From Candidatus Pararuminococcus gallinarum (lineage in GTDB: Bacteria; Bacillota; Clostridia; Oscillospirales; Ruminococcaceae): 64,000 nucleotides of DNA. The notes under the pieces are model-generated. The model worked only from the letters and a program-made list of their open reading frames with translations, searched no databases and had not been told where the DNA came from. Positions 1 through 8,172 of this stretch are shown here, in pieces. The first letter of the stretch is position 1, and each line of letters starts with the position of its first letter. The stretch is from NCBI GenBank assembly GCA_904419775.1, contig CAJFSX010000002.1, positions 25,327 through 89,326 of the forward strand, in the 5' to 3' direction. Position numbers and translations under genes: made by a program.

Positions 1-113
1 TGATGATCCACCCGGCCTAGGGTGCGGATGGCATGGGTATGGTAGAGCAGTTGCTCGGAAAAGGTGGTTTTGCCCGCGTCTACATGGGCGAAGATACCGA
101 TGGCCTTTTTCAT
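1..113 (-). CDS. TetM/TetO-like translational GTPase, N-terminal fragment
   Basis: Only the first 37 or so codons are in the window; the gene continues to the left. The protein starts [20 protein letters not shown], giving a GTPase G1/P-loop AHVDAGKTT as in EF-G-type factors. The wording around it (AHVDAGKTT followed by [16 protein letters not shown]) is closest to the ribosomal-protection (TetM/TetO) group of translational GTPases. An AAGGGGA ribosome binding site lies 7 bases before the ATG at 113. Whether it gives tetracycline protection or is a housekeeping relative cannot be judged from this piece. It is divergent from thpR. Confidence 0.8.
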   Translation of the reverse strand, partial: MKKAIGIFAHVDAGKTTFSEQLLYHTHAIRTLGRVDH

Positions 114-150
114 GAAGCATTCCCCTTTCTCGAACCTTTCAAACGGTTCT

Positions 151-179
151 ATTGTAGCCCATTTGAAAACCAGGCGCAA
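151..179 (-). promoter_or_regulatory. Promoter of TetM-like gene
   Basis: On the minus strand TTGCGC (179-174) and TACAAT (156-151) are 17 bases apart, 38 bases before the start codon at 113. It is back to back with the thpR promoter; the two -35 boxes are 5 bases apart. Confidence 0.55.
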
Positions 180-184
180 GGTAT

Positions 185-213
185 TTGCGGTTTTATCCTG
201 ATTCGACTATAAT
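185..213 (+). promoter_or_regulatory. Promoter of thpR
   Basis: TTGCGG (185-190), a 17-base spacer and TATAAT (208-213), about 90 bases before the thpR start. Confidence 0.6.
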
Positions 214-301
214 AGGAATAGAACCACTGACATGGGGCGAGGCAATCTATGAATATCCAGCGATTCTCACCCTTTGCAGCGGCTCAGATAGGAGGACATG
301 T

Positions 302-832
302 ATGCGCTTGTTTATTGCCATTACGTTAGAAAGCGCCATTAAAGATAGGTTATGCACCATGGCGAAGGCTTTGGCGGAAAGTTCCTTGTCCGGCAGTTTT
401 ACCCGGCGGGAGAACATGCATCTGACCCTTGTTTTTATTGGAGAGACCACCCGGCTTTCCGCCGTCAAAGCGGCGGTGGACTCTGTAGTAGCCCCGCCAT
501 TTTCCCTGATGATCGGAGGGATTGGACGGTTTCGCCGCAACGATGGGGACATTTGGTGGACAGGCGTTCGGAAGGACCCGACGCTGCTCGATGTCTACCG
601 CCAGCTGCGGGCTTCTCTGACCGAGCGGGGATTTAGGATCGATGAAAAGGAGTATACACCCCATCTGACCTTGGGACGGAGGATCCGGCTGCGGCCCGAC
701 TTTGATCGGGCGGCTTTTGCATCACGCATCCCCGTGTTAGAAATGCCGGTGCACAAGATCAGCCTGATGAAGTCAGAATTTGTCGGCGGCAGGGTCAGCT
801 ATACCGAGCTTTATGCCAAGGCATTGGGCTAA
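302..832 (+). CDS. thpR: RNA 2',3'-cyclic phosphodiesterase (LigT/ThpR family)
   Basis: A 176-residue protein of the 2H phosphoesterase superfamily, which opens 2',3'-cyclic phosphate ends of RNA. Both catalytic His-x-Thr motifs are visible: MHLTLVFIG near residue 40 and PHLTLGR near residue 120, the usual spacing. The frame is open upstream to 185, but the start at 302 is chosen because GGAGG (291-295) precedes it and the protein then begins MRLFIAI, as is typical of the family. It is the first gene of a probable run with the ArsC-like gene (42-base gap). Confidence 0.88.
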   Translation: MRLFIAITLESAIKDRLCTMAKALAESSLSGSFTRRENMHLTLVFIGETTRLSAVKAAVDSVVAPPFSLMIGGIGRFRRNDGDIWWTGVRKDPTLLDVYRQLRASLTERGFRIDEKEYTPHLTLGRRIRLRPDFDRAAFASRIPVLEMPVHKISLMKSEFVGGRVSYTELYAKALG

Positions 833-874
833 AACTCCCCACTGCCCAGGGACAAAAGAGAAAGGAAAAAACAG

Positions 875-1231
875 ATGAGCGTATTATTTCTGGAATATCC
901 CAAATGCAGCACCTGCCAAAAGGCAAAGAAATGGCTGGATGAAAGAGGAATCTCCTATGAGGATAGGCATATTGTGGAGCAAAACCCCACAGCGGAGGAG
1001 ATAAAGGCTTGGCGGGAAAAAAGCGGGCTGCCCCTCAAGCGCTTTTTTAATACCAGCGGGTTAAAATATAAGGAGTTAGGGCTGAAGGACCGTCTTCCTC
1101 AGATGAGCGAGGAAGAGCAGTACGCGCTACTCTCCACCGACGGAATGCTGGTCAAGCGGCCCATCGTAGTGGGCGACGACTTCGTTTTGGTGGGATTTCG
1201 TCCTGCGGAATGGGAGCAGCATCTAGGATAG
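875..1231 (+). CDS. ArsC/Spx/MgsR-family thioredoxin-fold protein
   Basis: A 118-residue small thioredoxin-fold protein of the arsenate-reductase-like (ArsC/Spx) family. The CSTCQKAKKWL motif at residues 11-21 has the CxxC seen in Spx and YusI/YffB-type members, and the C-terminal half has the family's KRPIVV and GFRPAEW blocks. Family members are redox-sensing transcription partners (Spx) or reductases; this one is too diverged to choose. An AAAGGA-type ribosome binding site precedes the ATG. It lies between thpR and a helix-hairpin-helix gene in the same direction, with no arsenic-resistance genes nearby, so arsenate reduction is unlikely. Confidence 0.8.
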   Translation: MSVLFLEYPKCSTCQKAKKWLDERGISYEDRHIVEQNPTAEEIKAWREKSGLPLKRFFNTSGLKYKELGLKDRLPQMSEEEQYALLSTDGMLVKRPIVVGDDFVLVGFRPAEWEQHLG

Positions 1232-1276
1232 ATTTGGTCTCCGCCTATGGTGGCCTATCAAAAAAGGAGAAGAATG

Positions 1277-1528
1277 ATGACCACGGATTTACAAAAGATC
1301 CCCGGTGTAGGGAAAAAGATGGAAGAAAATTTCCGCGCCATGGGAATCCACTGGGTGGAAGACCTCCGGGGGCGGGATCCCCAGGAGCTTTATGACCGAT
1401 GGTGCAAGAAGGAAGGCGGCCGGGTAGACCGCTGCGCCCTTTATGTCTTTCGTTGTGCGGTCTATTATGCAGAGACGGAAAATCCGGACCCGGAAAAGCT
1501 CAAATGGTGGAATTGGAAGGATGATTGA
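1277..1528 (+). CDS. Helix-hairpin-helix protein (Cdd1 / 'pathogenicity locus' family)
   Basis: An 83-residue protein beginning MTTDLQKIPGVGKKMEENF, a helix-hairpin-helix DNA-binding hairpin (IPGVGKKM). The middle contains RVDRCALYVFRCAVYYAE, typical of the small Cdd1-like family (Pfam name 'Pathogenicity locus'; function unknown despite the name). ATG at 1274 is an alternative start; 1277 is preferred because AAGGAGA (1264-1270) is then 6 bases away. It ends where the GNAT gene begins, suggesting translational coupling. Probably DNA or RNA binding; the substrate is unknown. Confidence 0.75.
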   Translation: MTTDLQKIPGVGKKMEENFRAMGIHWVEDLRGRDPQELYDRWCKKEGGRVDRCALYVFRCAVYYAETENPDPEKLKWWNWKDD

Positions 1529-1533
1529 TAGCC

Positions 1534-2001
1534 ATGCAGCTTTCTATAAAACAAATTACCCAAAATAAAGAGGAGTGGATGCCCCTGCTTCTGCTGGCGG
1601 ATCCGGACGAAGGGATGGTCAAAAAGTATCTGGATCGGGGGCTGATGTTGGGAGCCTTCGGGGACGGTCAGCCTGCTGGTGTTATTGTGGCTGTGCCGCT
1701 TCAGGAGCCAGGCCAGTGGGAGATTAAAAATATGGCGGTAGCCCCTCGCTATTGGCGTCGGGGAATCGGGACCCTGCTCGTCGAAGAGATAGAAAACTGT
1801 CTGCCCCCTGATGCGGATACCCTCTGGGTGGGAACTGGGGACACTAGCACAGGCCCCCTTGCTTTTTACGAGAGCTGTGGCTTTCACTTTGATCATGTAT
1901 TGGAAAACTTTTTTGTGGAACATTATCCTGAACCTATTATCGAAGATGGAAAACAGTGCGTGGATATGTATTACCTGAAAAAAGAGCCGGGGAAATGGTG
2001 A
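1534..2001 (+). CDS. GNAT-family N-acetyltransferase
   Basis: A 155-residue acetyltransferase. The acetyl-CoA-binding signature lies in IKNMAVAPRYWRRGIGTLLV (R-x-x-G-x-G/A pattern), followed by LAFYESCGF, the usual C-terminal GNAT strand. The substrate cannot be predicted. A TTG at 1525 is a possible earlier start; ATG 1534 is preferred. The gene sits 5 bases after the helix-hairpin-helix gene and its stop codon lies inside the loop of the terminator hairpin at 1981-2016. Confidence 0.8.
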   Translation: MQLSIKQITQNKEEWMPLLLLADPDEGMVKKYLDRGLMLGAFGDGQPAGVIVAVPLQEPGQWEIKNMAVAPRYWRRGIGTLLVEEIENCLPPDADTLWVGTGDTSTGPLAFYESCGFHFDHVLENFFVEHYPEPIIEDGKQCVDMYYLKKEPGKW

Positions 2002-2016
2002 TTCCCCGGCTCTTTT
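1981..2016 (+). terminator. Intrinsic terminator after GNAT gene
   Basis: A perfect 14-bp stem (1981-1994 with 2002-2015), a 7-base loop and a T run. The stem uses the last codons of the acetyltransferase gene, so gene end and terminator overlap. Confidence 0.85.
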
Positions 2017-2030
2017 CAAAGGAAGATCCA

Positions 2031-2059
2031 TTGACATGGTCAAAAACGAAACCTATAAT
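2031..2059 (+). promoter_or_regulatory. Consensus promoter of sirtuin gene
   Basis: Exact TTGACA (2031-2036) and TATAAT (2054-2059) separated by 17 bases, directly after a terminator and 31 bases before the sirtuin ATG. Confidence 0.85.
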
Positions 2060-2090
2060 GAAGACAAAAAATAGGGAATGAGGTGCCGGC

Positions 2091-2819
2091 ATGGAGAAGA
2101 TAGAACAGCTGCAGCAGATGATTGACCGAAGTGAAAACATCGTGTTTTTTGGAGGTGCCGGCGTATCCACCGAAAGCGGCATTCCCGACTTTCGCAGTGT
2201 GGATGGGCTGTACCACCAAAGCTATGATTATCCACCGGAAACCATCATCAGCCATAGCTTTTTTGTGGCTCATCCGGAGGAGTTTTATAGATTTTATAAA
2301 GAAAAGATGCTGATTCTCAATGCCCAACCCAATGCGGCGCATCGCAAACTGGCGGAATTGGAGCGGTGTGGTAAGTTAGCGGGCGTCATCACCCAGAATA
2401 TCGATGGACTCCATCAGGCGGCGGGCAGCAAACGGGTATTGGAACTGCACGGCAGCGTCCACCGAAATTACTGCATGAAGTGCGGAAAATTTTACGATGG
2501 CGCTTATATCCGGGATGCTGTCGGTATCCCGCGGTGTACCTGCGGCGGGATGATCAAGCCTGACGTAGTGCTCTATGAGGAGAGCCTGGATGGGAATACC
2601 CTGGAGCAGTCGGTAGAGATGATCAGCCATGGGGACATGCTCATCATCGGCGGCACCTCTTTGGTGGTATACCCGGCGGCAGGGCTCCTGCGCTACTACC
2701 GAGGAAACCGGCTGGTCGTCATCAACAAATCGCCGACCCCTATGGATGCCAAAGCTGACCTGCTTATCTCCGGCAAAATTGGAGAGGTCTTAGGCAGGAT
2801 CAACTGTTCGAAAGTATAA
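2091..2819 (+). CDS. cobB: NAD-dependent protein deacylase (sirtuin, CobB-like)
   Basis: A 242-residue Sir2-family enzyme that removes acyl groups from lysine using NAD. Visible motifs: GGAGVSTESGIPDFRS (NAD-binding Rossmann start, residues 21-36), TQNIDGLHQAAG (NID motif), the catalytic His in ELHGSVHR, a zinc site CMKCGKF...CTCGG, and GGTSLVVYPAA near the C-terminus. GAGG lies 7 bases before the ATG. It has its own consensus promoter and a bidirectional terminator, so it is monocistronic. Likely a housekeeping metabolic deacylase; deacetylase versus desuccinylase preference is not decided. Confidence 0.92.
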   Translation: MEKIEQLQQMIDRSENIVFFGGAGVSTESGIPDFRSVDGLYHQSYDYPPETIISHSFFVAHPEEFYRFYKEKMLILNAQPNAAHRKLAELERCGKLAGVITQNIDGLHQAAGSKRVLELHGSVHRNYCMKCGKFYDGAYIRDAVGIPRCTCGGMIKPDVVLYEESLDGNTLEQSVEMISHGDMLIIGGTSLVVYPAAGLLRYYRGNRLVVINKSPTPMDAKADLLISGKIGEVLGRINCSKV

Positions 2820-2822
2820 AAT

Positions 2823-2858
2823 AAAAAGGAGGCACTTTCCCAAAAGCGCCTCCTTTTT
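2823..2858. terminator. Bidirectional terminator between sirtuin and permease
   Basis: AAAAAGGAGGC (2823-2833) pairs with GCCTCCTTTTT (2848-2858), with A and T runs on opposite sides, so it can serve both convergent genes. Confidence 0.8.
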
Positions 2859-2891
2859 GCCCGGATCATTCTAAAAATTTCGCCCAATGAT

Positions 2892-4157
2892 TTAATAGAG
2901 TACCCAGAAATAGATATATGCGGGGATTACCGCCGCCAAGGTAAAGGGGATACCGATGCGGATAAAATCTCTGGTTTTAACTTCGTAACCGTTTTTGCGC
3001 AGGATGCCGATACCGGCAATGTTGGCGGAAGCTCCGATAGGGGTACAGTTGCCGCCCAGGGTGGCACCGGACAAAAGGCCGAAGTACAGGAGTGTCGGCG
3101 GGATACCTAGAGCTTGAGCCAAACCGGTTACAACGGGAAGCATAGTGGCTACATAAGGAATATTATCGATAAAGGCGGAAAGCAGAACAGACGCCCAAAC
3201 AATAATTGTATAGATAACAAAGACATTACCACCGCCAAGTTTTGCTAGAAGCTCTGCGGCCGCATCAATAACGCCCATATGGGTAATGCCGCCAATCACC
3301 AAAAACAGGCCAAACAGCAATCCGATGGTTTCAAAATCGATGGCTTTAATAGGATGGATTAGGGCGCCACGATTGTGGGTTTTTGCAAAACTATAAAGGA
3401 TGCCGATGATCATGAGCCCAACACAGATAAGGCCGTTGGTGATATCTGGTTTGTTGGGAATGAAGGAGGCACTGATGAGTAAAACAATCATCCCCACCAG
3501 CAGAATAGAGGGAACATAATCGGTGACAACGGTTCTCGGCATCCCCTTGGGAACAGGTTTCTTTTCTTTTCGGAACAGCCATGCCAGGATGAGAGCAGAT
3601 ACAATGGCCCCCAGCTCTACAGCGAAGAAGATACCGGGTTTGCCCTCGTAAACAAAGAAGTCCAAAAAGCTCATATTGGCATAGGAGCCCAGCATAATAG
3701 CGGTAGTATCGCCCACCAGGGTTGCCGCGCCCTGTAGATTGGAGGACACTGCGATGGCGATAATAAAGGGGACAGGGTTGGTGTCTAGCTTTTTGCAGAT
3801 CTCCAATGCGATGGGGGCGACCATAAGAACGGTGGCCACATTGTCCACAAAGGCGGAAATAATGCCCGCAAAAAGCGCCAGTGCAACAGCTGCCATCTGA
3901 ATGTTGGGGACCTTTTCCATCACCAAGTCAGCGAGAAGTGCCGGCATCTTGCTGTCGATAAACAGCTGGACAAGCCCCATGGTGCCGGCGATCATCAAAA
4001 GCACATTAAAATCAATAGCGCCGACGATCTGATCCAGTGGAAGCATGCCGGTAATGATAAAGATAGCCGCAGAAGCAATCGCTATATAGGGACGATATTT
4101 GCTGAATGCCAACATCAAAACATAGGTGATGGCAAACAGGATGAGTGCATAAACCAT
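2892..4157 (-). CDS. SLC13/ArsB/NhaD-type membrane permease
   Basis: A 421-residue integral membrane protein with about 11-12 hydrophobic segments, of the ion transporter (IT) superfamily that includes ArsB, NhaD and citrate/divalent-anion carriers. The duplicated loop motif is seen as FVDNVATVLMVAPIAL in the first half and FIDNIPYVATMLPVV in the second, each followed by a Gly/Asn-rich loop (GNCTPIGASANIAG). Substrate (anion, or Na+/H+) is undetermined. The frame opens at 4178, but MVYALIL at 4157 is preferred because AGGAG lies between the two starts. A core Spo0A-box-like sequence lies upstream at 4225-4231. Confidence 0.8.
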   Translation of the reverse strand: MVYALILFAITYVLMLAFSKYRPYIAIASAAIFIITGMLPLDQIVGAIDFNVLLMIAGTMGLVQLFIDSKMPALLADLVMEKVPNIQMAAVALALFAGIISAFVDNVATVLMVAPIALEICKKLDTNPVPFIIAIAVSSNLQGAATLVGDTTAIMLGSYANMSFLDFFVYEGKPGIFFAVELGAIVSALILAWLFRKEKKPVPKGMPRTVVTDYVPSILLVGMIVLLISASFIPNKPDITNGLICVGLMIIGILYSFAKTHNRGALIHPIKAIDFETIGLLFGLFLVIGGITHMGVIDAAAELLAKLGGGNVFVIYTIIVWASVLLSAFIDNIPYVATMLPVVTGLAQALGIPPTLLYFGLLSGATLGGNCTPIGASANIAGIGILRKNGYEVKTRDFIRIGIPFTLAAVIPAYIYFWVLY

Positions 4158-4224
4158 TTTAACATCCACTCTCCTCATTTTTTTACCCTATTATATTCGT
4201 ATCAACATTTATTTTCAATCATGA

Positions 4225-4231
4225 TTCGACA
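4225..4231 (-). promoter_or_regulatory. Spo0A-box-like heptamer upstream of permease
   Basis: The minus strand reads ATTGTCGAATC here, containing TGTCGAA, the core of the Spo0A binding site. It lies 68 bases before the chosen permease start. A 7-mer of this kind occurs by chance, so the assignment is tentative. Confidence 0.25.
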
Positions 4232-4266
4232 ATTGTAGTAGTTTTGTTGTTAACATCAAAATTTTC

Positions 4267-4295
4267 TTGACAAAGTAGGCTGTTTTTTGTATCCT
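4267..4295 (+). promoter_or_regulatory. Promoter of bioY
   Basis: TTGACA (4267-4272), a 17-base spacer and TATCCT (4290-4295), 51 bases before the bioY start. No convincing BirA operator pair was found around it. Confidence 0.6.
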
Positions 4296-4345
4296 GATTG
4301 TAGACCAAAAAAATAAAAAAGTTGACAATTGAGGAGACAATCAAC

Positions 4346-4876
4346 ATGCAGATGAAAACCTCCACCCAGAAAATCACCTTTTGCGCCTTGTTTGCGGCGC
4401 TGACGGCCATTTTGTCCCAAATTGCCATCCCCATTGGACCTGTTCCCATCAATTTGGCCACCCTGGCGGTGTTTATTGCCGGCGGCCTTATGGGCCCGGT
4501 TTGGGGTGCTGTCAGTATGATCGTCTATGTGGCCCTGGGCGCTGTAGGCGTGCCTGTTTTTGCCATGTTCACCGGTGGAATCTCCATCATCGTGGGGCCG
4601 ACAGGAGGCTATATTATAGGATACATCGCGGCTGCCTGGCTTATCGGACTGATCGTTTCCAAATGGGGCAGGAAGGCGTGGCAGCTCATCATCGCCATGG
4701 TAGCTGGATTGGCGGTGTGCTATGCGCTGGGAACCGCCTGGTATATGTATTCCACGGCAGCCGGTTTGGGTGCAGCCCTCCTGTCCTGTGTGATCCCCTT
4801 CCTGCCCGGAGACGCGGCCAAAATTGCGCTGGCGGCCGCAACTGTTTCCGCCCTGAGAAAGAGGCTGGCATGGTAG
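4346..4876 (+). CDS. bioY: Biotin transporter BioY (ECF S component)
   Basis: A 176-residue membrane protein of the BioY family, the biotin-binding S component of ECF transporters. Six hydrophobic segments are visible, with the family signatures QIAIPIGPVPINLATLAVF near residue 23 and GPTGGYIIGYI near residue 81. GAGGAG (4331-4336) lies 9 bases before the ATG. No EcfA/EcfT genes are nearby, so it must use a shared energizing module encoded elsewhere or act alone. It overlaps the DUF1284 start by 7 bases. Confidence 0.92.
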   Translation: MQMKTSTQKITFCALFAALTAILSQIAIPIGPVPINLATLAVFIAGGLMGPVWGAVSMIVYVALGAVGVPVFAMFTGGISIIVGPTGGYIIGYIAAAWLIGLIVSKWGRKAWQLIIAMVAGLAVCYALGTAWYMYSTAAGLGAALLSCVIPFLPGDAAKIALAAATVSALRKRLAW

Positions 4877-5235
4877 AGCTACGGCCCCATCACGGGCTTT
4901 GTATCCGCTATTTTCAGGGGAAGGGTTACAGTCCGGAATTTGTCAATCGGATGCTGGAAGTAATCCACAGGTTGCAGTCGGAACCGGAGCAAAAGATCCG
5001 TCTCCATTCCGGTGCCGACGTCCTTTGTAAGTGCTGTCCCAACTGCCATGGAAAGGAATGCAGCGGGGAAAAGCCGGGGAGATACGATCGAATATGCCTG
5101 GTGCTCTGCGGCCTTGACGACGGCGCTGTCATCTCCTGGAAAGAGTTTTGCCGCCTGGTAGAGGACCATATCATTGTCCCAGGCAAGCGGGCCCAGGTAT
5201 GTGGGGACTGTCAATGGAGCCGGCTGTGCAGATAA
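4870..5235 (+). CDS. DUF1284 domain protein
   Basis: A 121-residue soluble protein with the opening MVELRPHHGLCIRYFQGKGY that marks DUF1284 (RPHHxLC). It is cysteine-rich: CKCCPNC near residue 56 and CGDCQWSRLC at the end, suggesting a metal or Fe-S site. The function of the family is unknown. The ATG at 4870 lies inside the last codons of bioY, implying translational coupling. Pairing with bioY may be incidental or may point to a cofactor role. Confidence 0.8.
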   Translation: MVELRPHHGLCIRYFQGKGYSPEFVNRMLEVIHRLQSEPEQKIRLHSGADVLCKCCPNCHGKECSGEKPGRYDRICLVLCGLDDGAVISWKEFCRLVEDHIIVPGKRAQVCGDCQWSRLCR

Positions 5236-5265
5236 AAGGAGGGAGCCAAAGCTCCCTCCTTTTTT
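5234..5265. terminator. Bidirectional terminator (DUF1284 / ppk)
   Basis: AAAAGGAGGGAGC (5234-5246) pairs with GCTCCCTCCTTTT (5251-5263) around a CAAA loop, between two convergent genes. Confidence 0.88.
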
Positions 5266-5270
5266 GAGGA

Positions 5271-7421
5271 CTATTCAAATTTGTCTGCCAGCATCCGAAA
5301 GAAACGTCCCAATGCATGATTCTTTTTCTTGATGGGTTCGGGAGCAGGTTGTTTCTTTGCCATCTCCCGGGCGGTAGCAATGAAATACTCCTGAGAGTTG
5401 ACCAGAGGCTCCCCAGGGGCCAGCTCTTTTTTGAGGTAGCGGCCGTCGCTTTGCAAGACCCGGGCTTTGACGTTATCCCGGAGCATGATGTCCACAATTT
5501 TGAGCACCCGTTTTTTAATATTGGGGTCTAAAACGGGACAGGCAATTTCCACCCGTCGGTCGGTGTTGCGGGTCATCATATCTGCGGAACCGATGTAAAT
5601 CTTCGGATCCTCCCCGGCGCCAAACACATAAATCCTAGGATGCTCCAAAAAGCGCCCTACAATGCTGATGATATCGATGTTATCCGTCTTCCCCGGGACA
5701 TGGGGAACAATGCAGCAGATGCCGCGGACAATCATCTGAATCTGTACGCCAGCCTGGGAAGCTTCCGCCAATTTATCGATGAGTTTGCGTTCGGTGATGG
5801 AATTCATCTTTAGGATCATTTTGGCCGGCTGGCCCGCCTTTGCCTTGGCGATTTCCTCGTCGATGCAATCGAGCAGGGCGTTTTTCAGGGAGTGAGGCGC
5901 CACCAAAAGCCGGTTGTAGCTGCCGTCCAGGTTGGCAATGGCCATATTCTTGAAAAAGACAGCGGCGTCGGTACCGATTTCCTGATTGGCGGTCATGAGA
6001 CAAAGGTCGGTATAAAGCTTGGCGGTTTTTTCATTGTAGTTGCCGGTACCCACCTGGGTGATGTACTGGATATTTCCCTTGTCCCGGCGGGTAATTAAGC
6101 AAATTTTTGAATGGACCTTAAAGCCTTCAAAGCCGTAAATGACCTGGCAGCCGGCCTCTTCCAGCCGTTCGGACCAGTTGATGTTGCTTTCCTCGTCAAA
6201 GCGGGCCCGAAGTTCCATGAGGACGGTGACGTCCTTGTTGTTTTCCGCCGCTTGGGCCAGGTATTCAATGAGCTTGGCTTTGCTGGCCAAGCGGTAGATG
6301 GTGATCTTGATGGACAGAACATTGGGATCGTTGGCCGACTCCCGGATCAGCTGCAGGAAGGGATCCATCTGCTCATAGGGATAAAACAGCAGCACGTCAT
6401 GGCGCAGCACCTGGGAGGTGACGCTTTCCGCCCGATTGAGGGAACGGGAGGGCTGGGGTTCAAAGGGCTGGTAGGTAATCCGGTTGAGGGTGGTCTGGGG
6501 AAATTTATCCTGGAGGGAGTAAACATAGCCCATGTTGAGGGGGGATTTGGACCGGAATACCTGCTCTTTGCGCAGGCCTAACCGTTCACAGAAATATTCT
6601 GCCAGGGGTGTATCTACATCCCCCTGAATCTCCATCCGCACCGGGGCAAGGCGGGCTCTCTTTTTCAGCACCTTACGCATCCTCTGGCGGAAGTCGTCGT
6701 CGATCTCAAAGCTTTCATCCTCGGGGCTGATGTCAGCGTTGCGGGTAATGGAGATTACCGCCTTATCCGCGATGTCATACATGTCGAAAACCTGGGAGGC
6801 ATGCTCCAAAATGACCTGCTCAGTAAGAATATAACGCACGCTGCTGCCCGGCAGAAAGATCACCTTGGGCAGAGAGGCGGGAACGGGGATGATGCCGTAG
6901 GTGGAGCCCCCTTTATCCTTGAGCATGACGGCGATGTACAGCGCCTTATTTTCCAGGTGGGGGAAGGGATGGTGGCTGTCTACCACCTGGGGGGATAGGA
7001 TGGGTAGAATATAGTTTTTAAAATATTTTTCTATGTATTTTTTTTCGGAACTTTCCAGCTCTTTCACATGAAGATTGTAAATATCATGCTGGCGCAGACG
7101 CTCCTCAATCTCGGAAAAGGATTTGTCCTTCTGCTTGCAAAGGGGTGGAACGGCCTTAAAAATGTTGGCCAGCTGCTCTTTTGGGGTCAGCCCTGTTTTG
7201 TTGTCCACATGCTCCTCCTTGAGCAAGGCCATGTCGAACAGGCTGCCCACCCGGATCATAAAAAATTCATCCAGGTTGCTGGTAAAGATGGAAACAAATT
7301 TGAGCCTCTCGTAGAGAGGAACTTCTGGATCACGGGATTCTTCCAGCACACGTTCGTTAAATCGTAACCAGGAAAGCTCCCGATCTTGGGTGTAGCTGAA
7401 GTCACCATGGGATTTTGCCAT
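5271..7421 (-). CDS. ppk1: Polyphosphate kinase 1
   Basis: A 716-residue PPK1, which reversibly polymerises the gamma phosphate of ATP into polyphosphate; the length is normal. Domains in order: N domain (SYTQDRELSWLRFNERVLEE), head domain, and the two phospholipase-D-like C domains. Visible are GFKVHSKICLI (first catalytic His region), QVGTGNYNEKTAKLYTDL, and a second His in FLEHPRIYVFGAG, with NTDRRVEIACPV in the last domain. AAGGAG precedes the ATG by 9 bases. It is monocistronic and faces DUF1284. No exopolyphosphatase gene is adjacent. Confidence 0.96.
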   Translation of the reverse strand: MAKSHGDFSYTQDRELSWLRFNERVLEESRDPEVPLYERLKFVSIFTSNLDEFFMIRVGSLFDMALLKEEHVDNKTGLTPKEQLANIFKAVPPLCKQKDKSFSEIEERLRQHDIYNLHVKELESSEKKYIEKYFKNYILPILSPQVVDSHHPFPHLENKALYIAVMLKDKGGSTYGIIPVPASLPKVIFLPGSSVRYILTEQVILEHASQVFDMYDIADKAVISITRNADISPEDESFEIDDDFRQRMRKVLKKRARLAPVRMEIQGDVDTPLAEYFCERLGLRKEQVFRSKSPLNMGYVYSLQDKFPQTTLNRITYQPFEPQPSRSLNRAESVTSQVLRHDVLLFYPYEQMDPFLQLIRESANDPNVLSIKITIYRLASKAKLIEYLAQAAENNKDVTVLMELRARFDEESNINWSERLEEAGCQVIYGFEGFKVHSKICLITRRDKGNIQYITQVGTGNYNEKTAKLYTDLCLMTANQEIGTDAAVFFKNMAIANLDGSYNRLLVAPHSLKNALLDCIDEEIAKAKAGQPAKMILKMNSITERKLIDKLAEASQAGVQIQMIVRGICCIVPHVPGKTDNIDIISIVGRFLEHPRIYVFGAGEDPKIYIGSADMMTRNTDRRVEIACPVLDPNIKKRVLKIVDIMLRDNVKARVLQSDGRYLKKELAPGEPLVNSQEYFIATAREMAKKQPAPEPIKKKNHALGRFFRMLADKFE

Positions 7422-7512
7422 TACAATACACTCCTTATGCTTTAAATGGCCATGAGACGAAACGATTATTCTAGGCAGCTGGTGCCAGCTGCAGCTACCT
7501 ACAGATTGATTT

Positions 7513-7542
7513 ATTATACTTATTGTAACATATGTTTTGCAA
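7513..7542 (-). promoter_or_regulatory. Probable promoter of ppk1
   Basis: Minus strand TTGCAA (7542-7537), an 18-base spacer and TATAAT (7518-7513), giving a leader of about 85 bases. The stretch between it and the next promoter (7543-7651) is AT-rich with no gene. Confidence 0.5.
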
Positions 7543-7651
7543 TCGAACTATTGTAAAATTTACGGTAAATCTATGTAAAATTGTGACAGTTCTCACAAGA
7601 AATTAGAGATCATTGGCTTTCTAGCCGTAGCAAATAACTTGGAAAATACGG

Positions 7652-7680
7652 TTGAGCAAAAAAACACCGCGCGTTATACT
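7652..7680 (+). promoter_or_regulatory. Promoter of MmcQ/YjbR gene
   Basis: TTGAGC (7652-7657), a 17-base spacer and TATACT (7675-7680), 32 bases before the GTG start. Confidence 0.6.
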
Positions 7681-7711
7681 AAGGATAATCAAAGGACAAG
7701 GAGGAAAATCC

Positions 7712-8077
7712 GTGAAAACTAAGCGGGAAGCAATTGATTACTGTCTGGGGCTGCCTGGAGCCTATGAGGATTATCCTTTTGACGACGGAGAGTGGACCGT
7801 GATGCGCCATCGGGAAAATCGAAAATCTTTTTGCATGATTTTCCTGCGGGAGGGACATACCTGGCTCAACCTCAAGTGCGAGCCTATGGAGGCGGATTTT
7901 CTCCGCCGGGCGTATGACGCGGTGATTCCCGCCTATCATATGAATAAAGTCCACTGGAACTCGGTGATCCTGGACGGAAGCGTTCCGGAGGAAGAGATTT
8001 TCCGCATGATCCGGATGAGTTTTGACCTGACCCGGCCGCCCCTGTCCAAAGCGTCCCGCCATAGGGAGAATATGTGA
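7712..8077 (+). CDS. MmcQ/YjbR family protein
   Basis: A 121-residue protein of the MmcQ/YjbR family (a CyaY-like fold; possible DNA binding; function not settled). Family landmarks seen: an opening KTKREAIDYCLGLPGAYEDYPF, then WLNLKCEP and the C-terminal HWNSVILDGSVPEEEI. The GTG at 7712 is chosen because AAGGAGG ends 8 bases upstream; the frame also opens at 7652, but that codon lies in the -35 box. Single gene with its own promoter. Confidence 0.85.
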   Translation: MKTKREAIDYCLGLPGAYEDYPFDDGEWTVMRHRENRKSFCMIFLREGHTWLNLKCEPMEADFLRRAYDAVIPAYHMNKVHWNSVILDGSVPEEEIFRMIRMSFDLTRPPLSKASRHRENM

Positions 8078-8095
8078 TAAAGTCACACGGCGGGA

Positions 8096-8125
8096 TTGCA
8101 AAAACTTCCACCTTTATAGTATAAT
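8096..8125 (+). promoter_or_regulatory. Promoter of TlpA-like gene
   Basis: TTGCAA (8096-8101), an 18-base spacer and TATAAT (8120-8125), 48 bases before the ATG of the lipoprotein. Confidence 0.55.
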
Positions 8126-8172
8126 ATCCCCGATTCTAAAAGACAAGATTCCCCTGAAAGGAGAATGTCAAA

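Noticed and set aside
4247..4273. TTGTTAAC followed by CTTGACAA as a BirA operator before bioY
   Set aside because: The spacing (11 bases) does not fit the known operator (about 15-18 bases) and the right half is poor.
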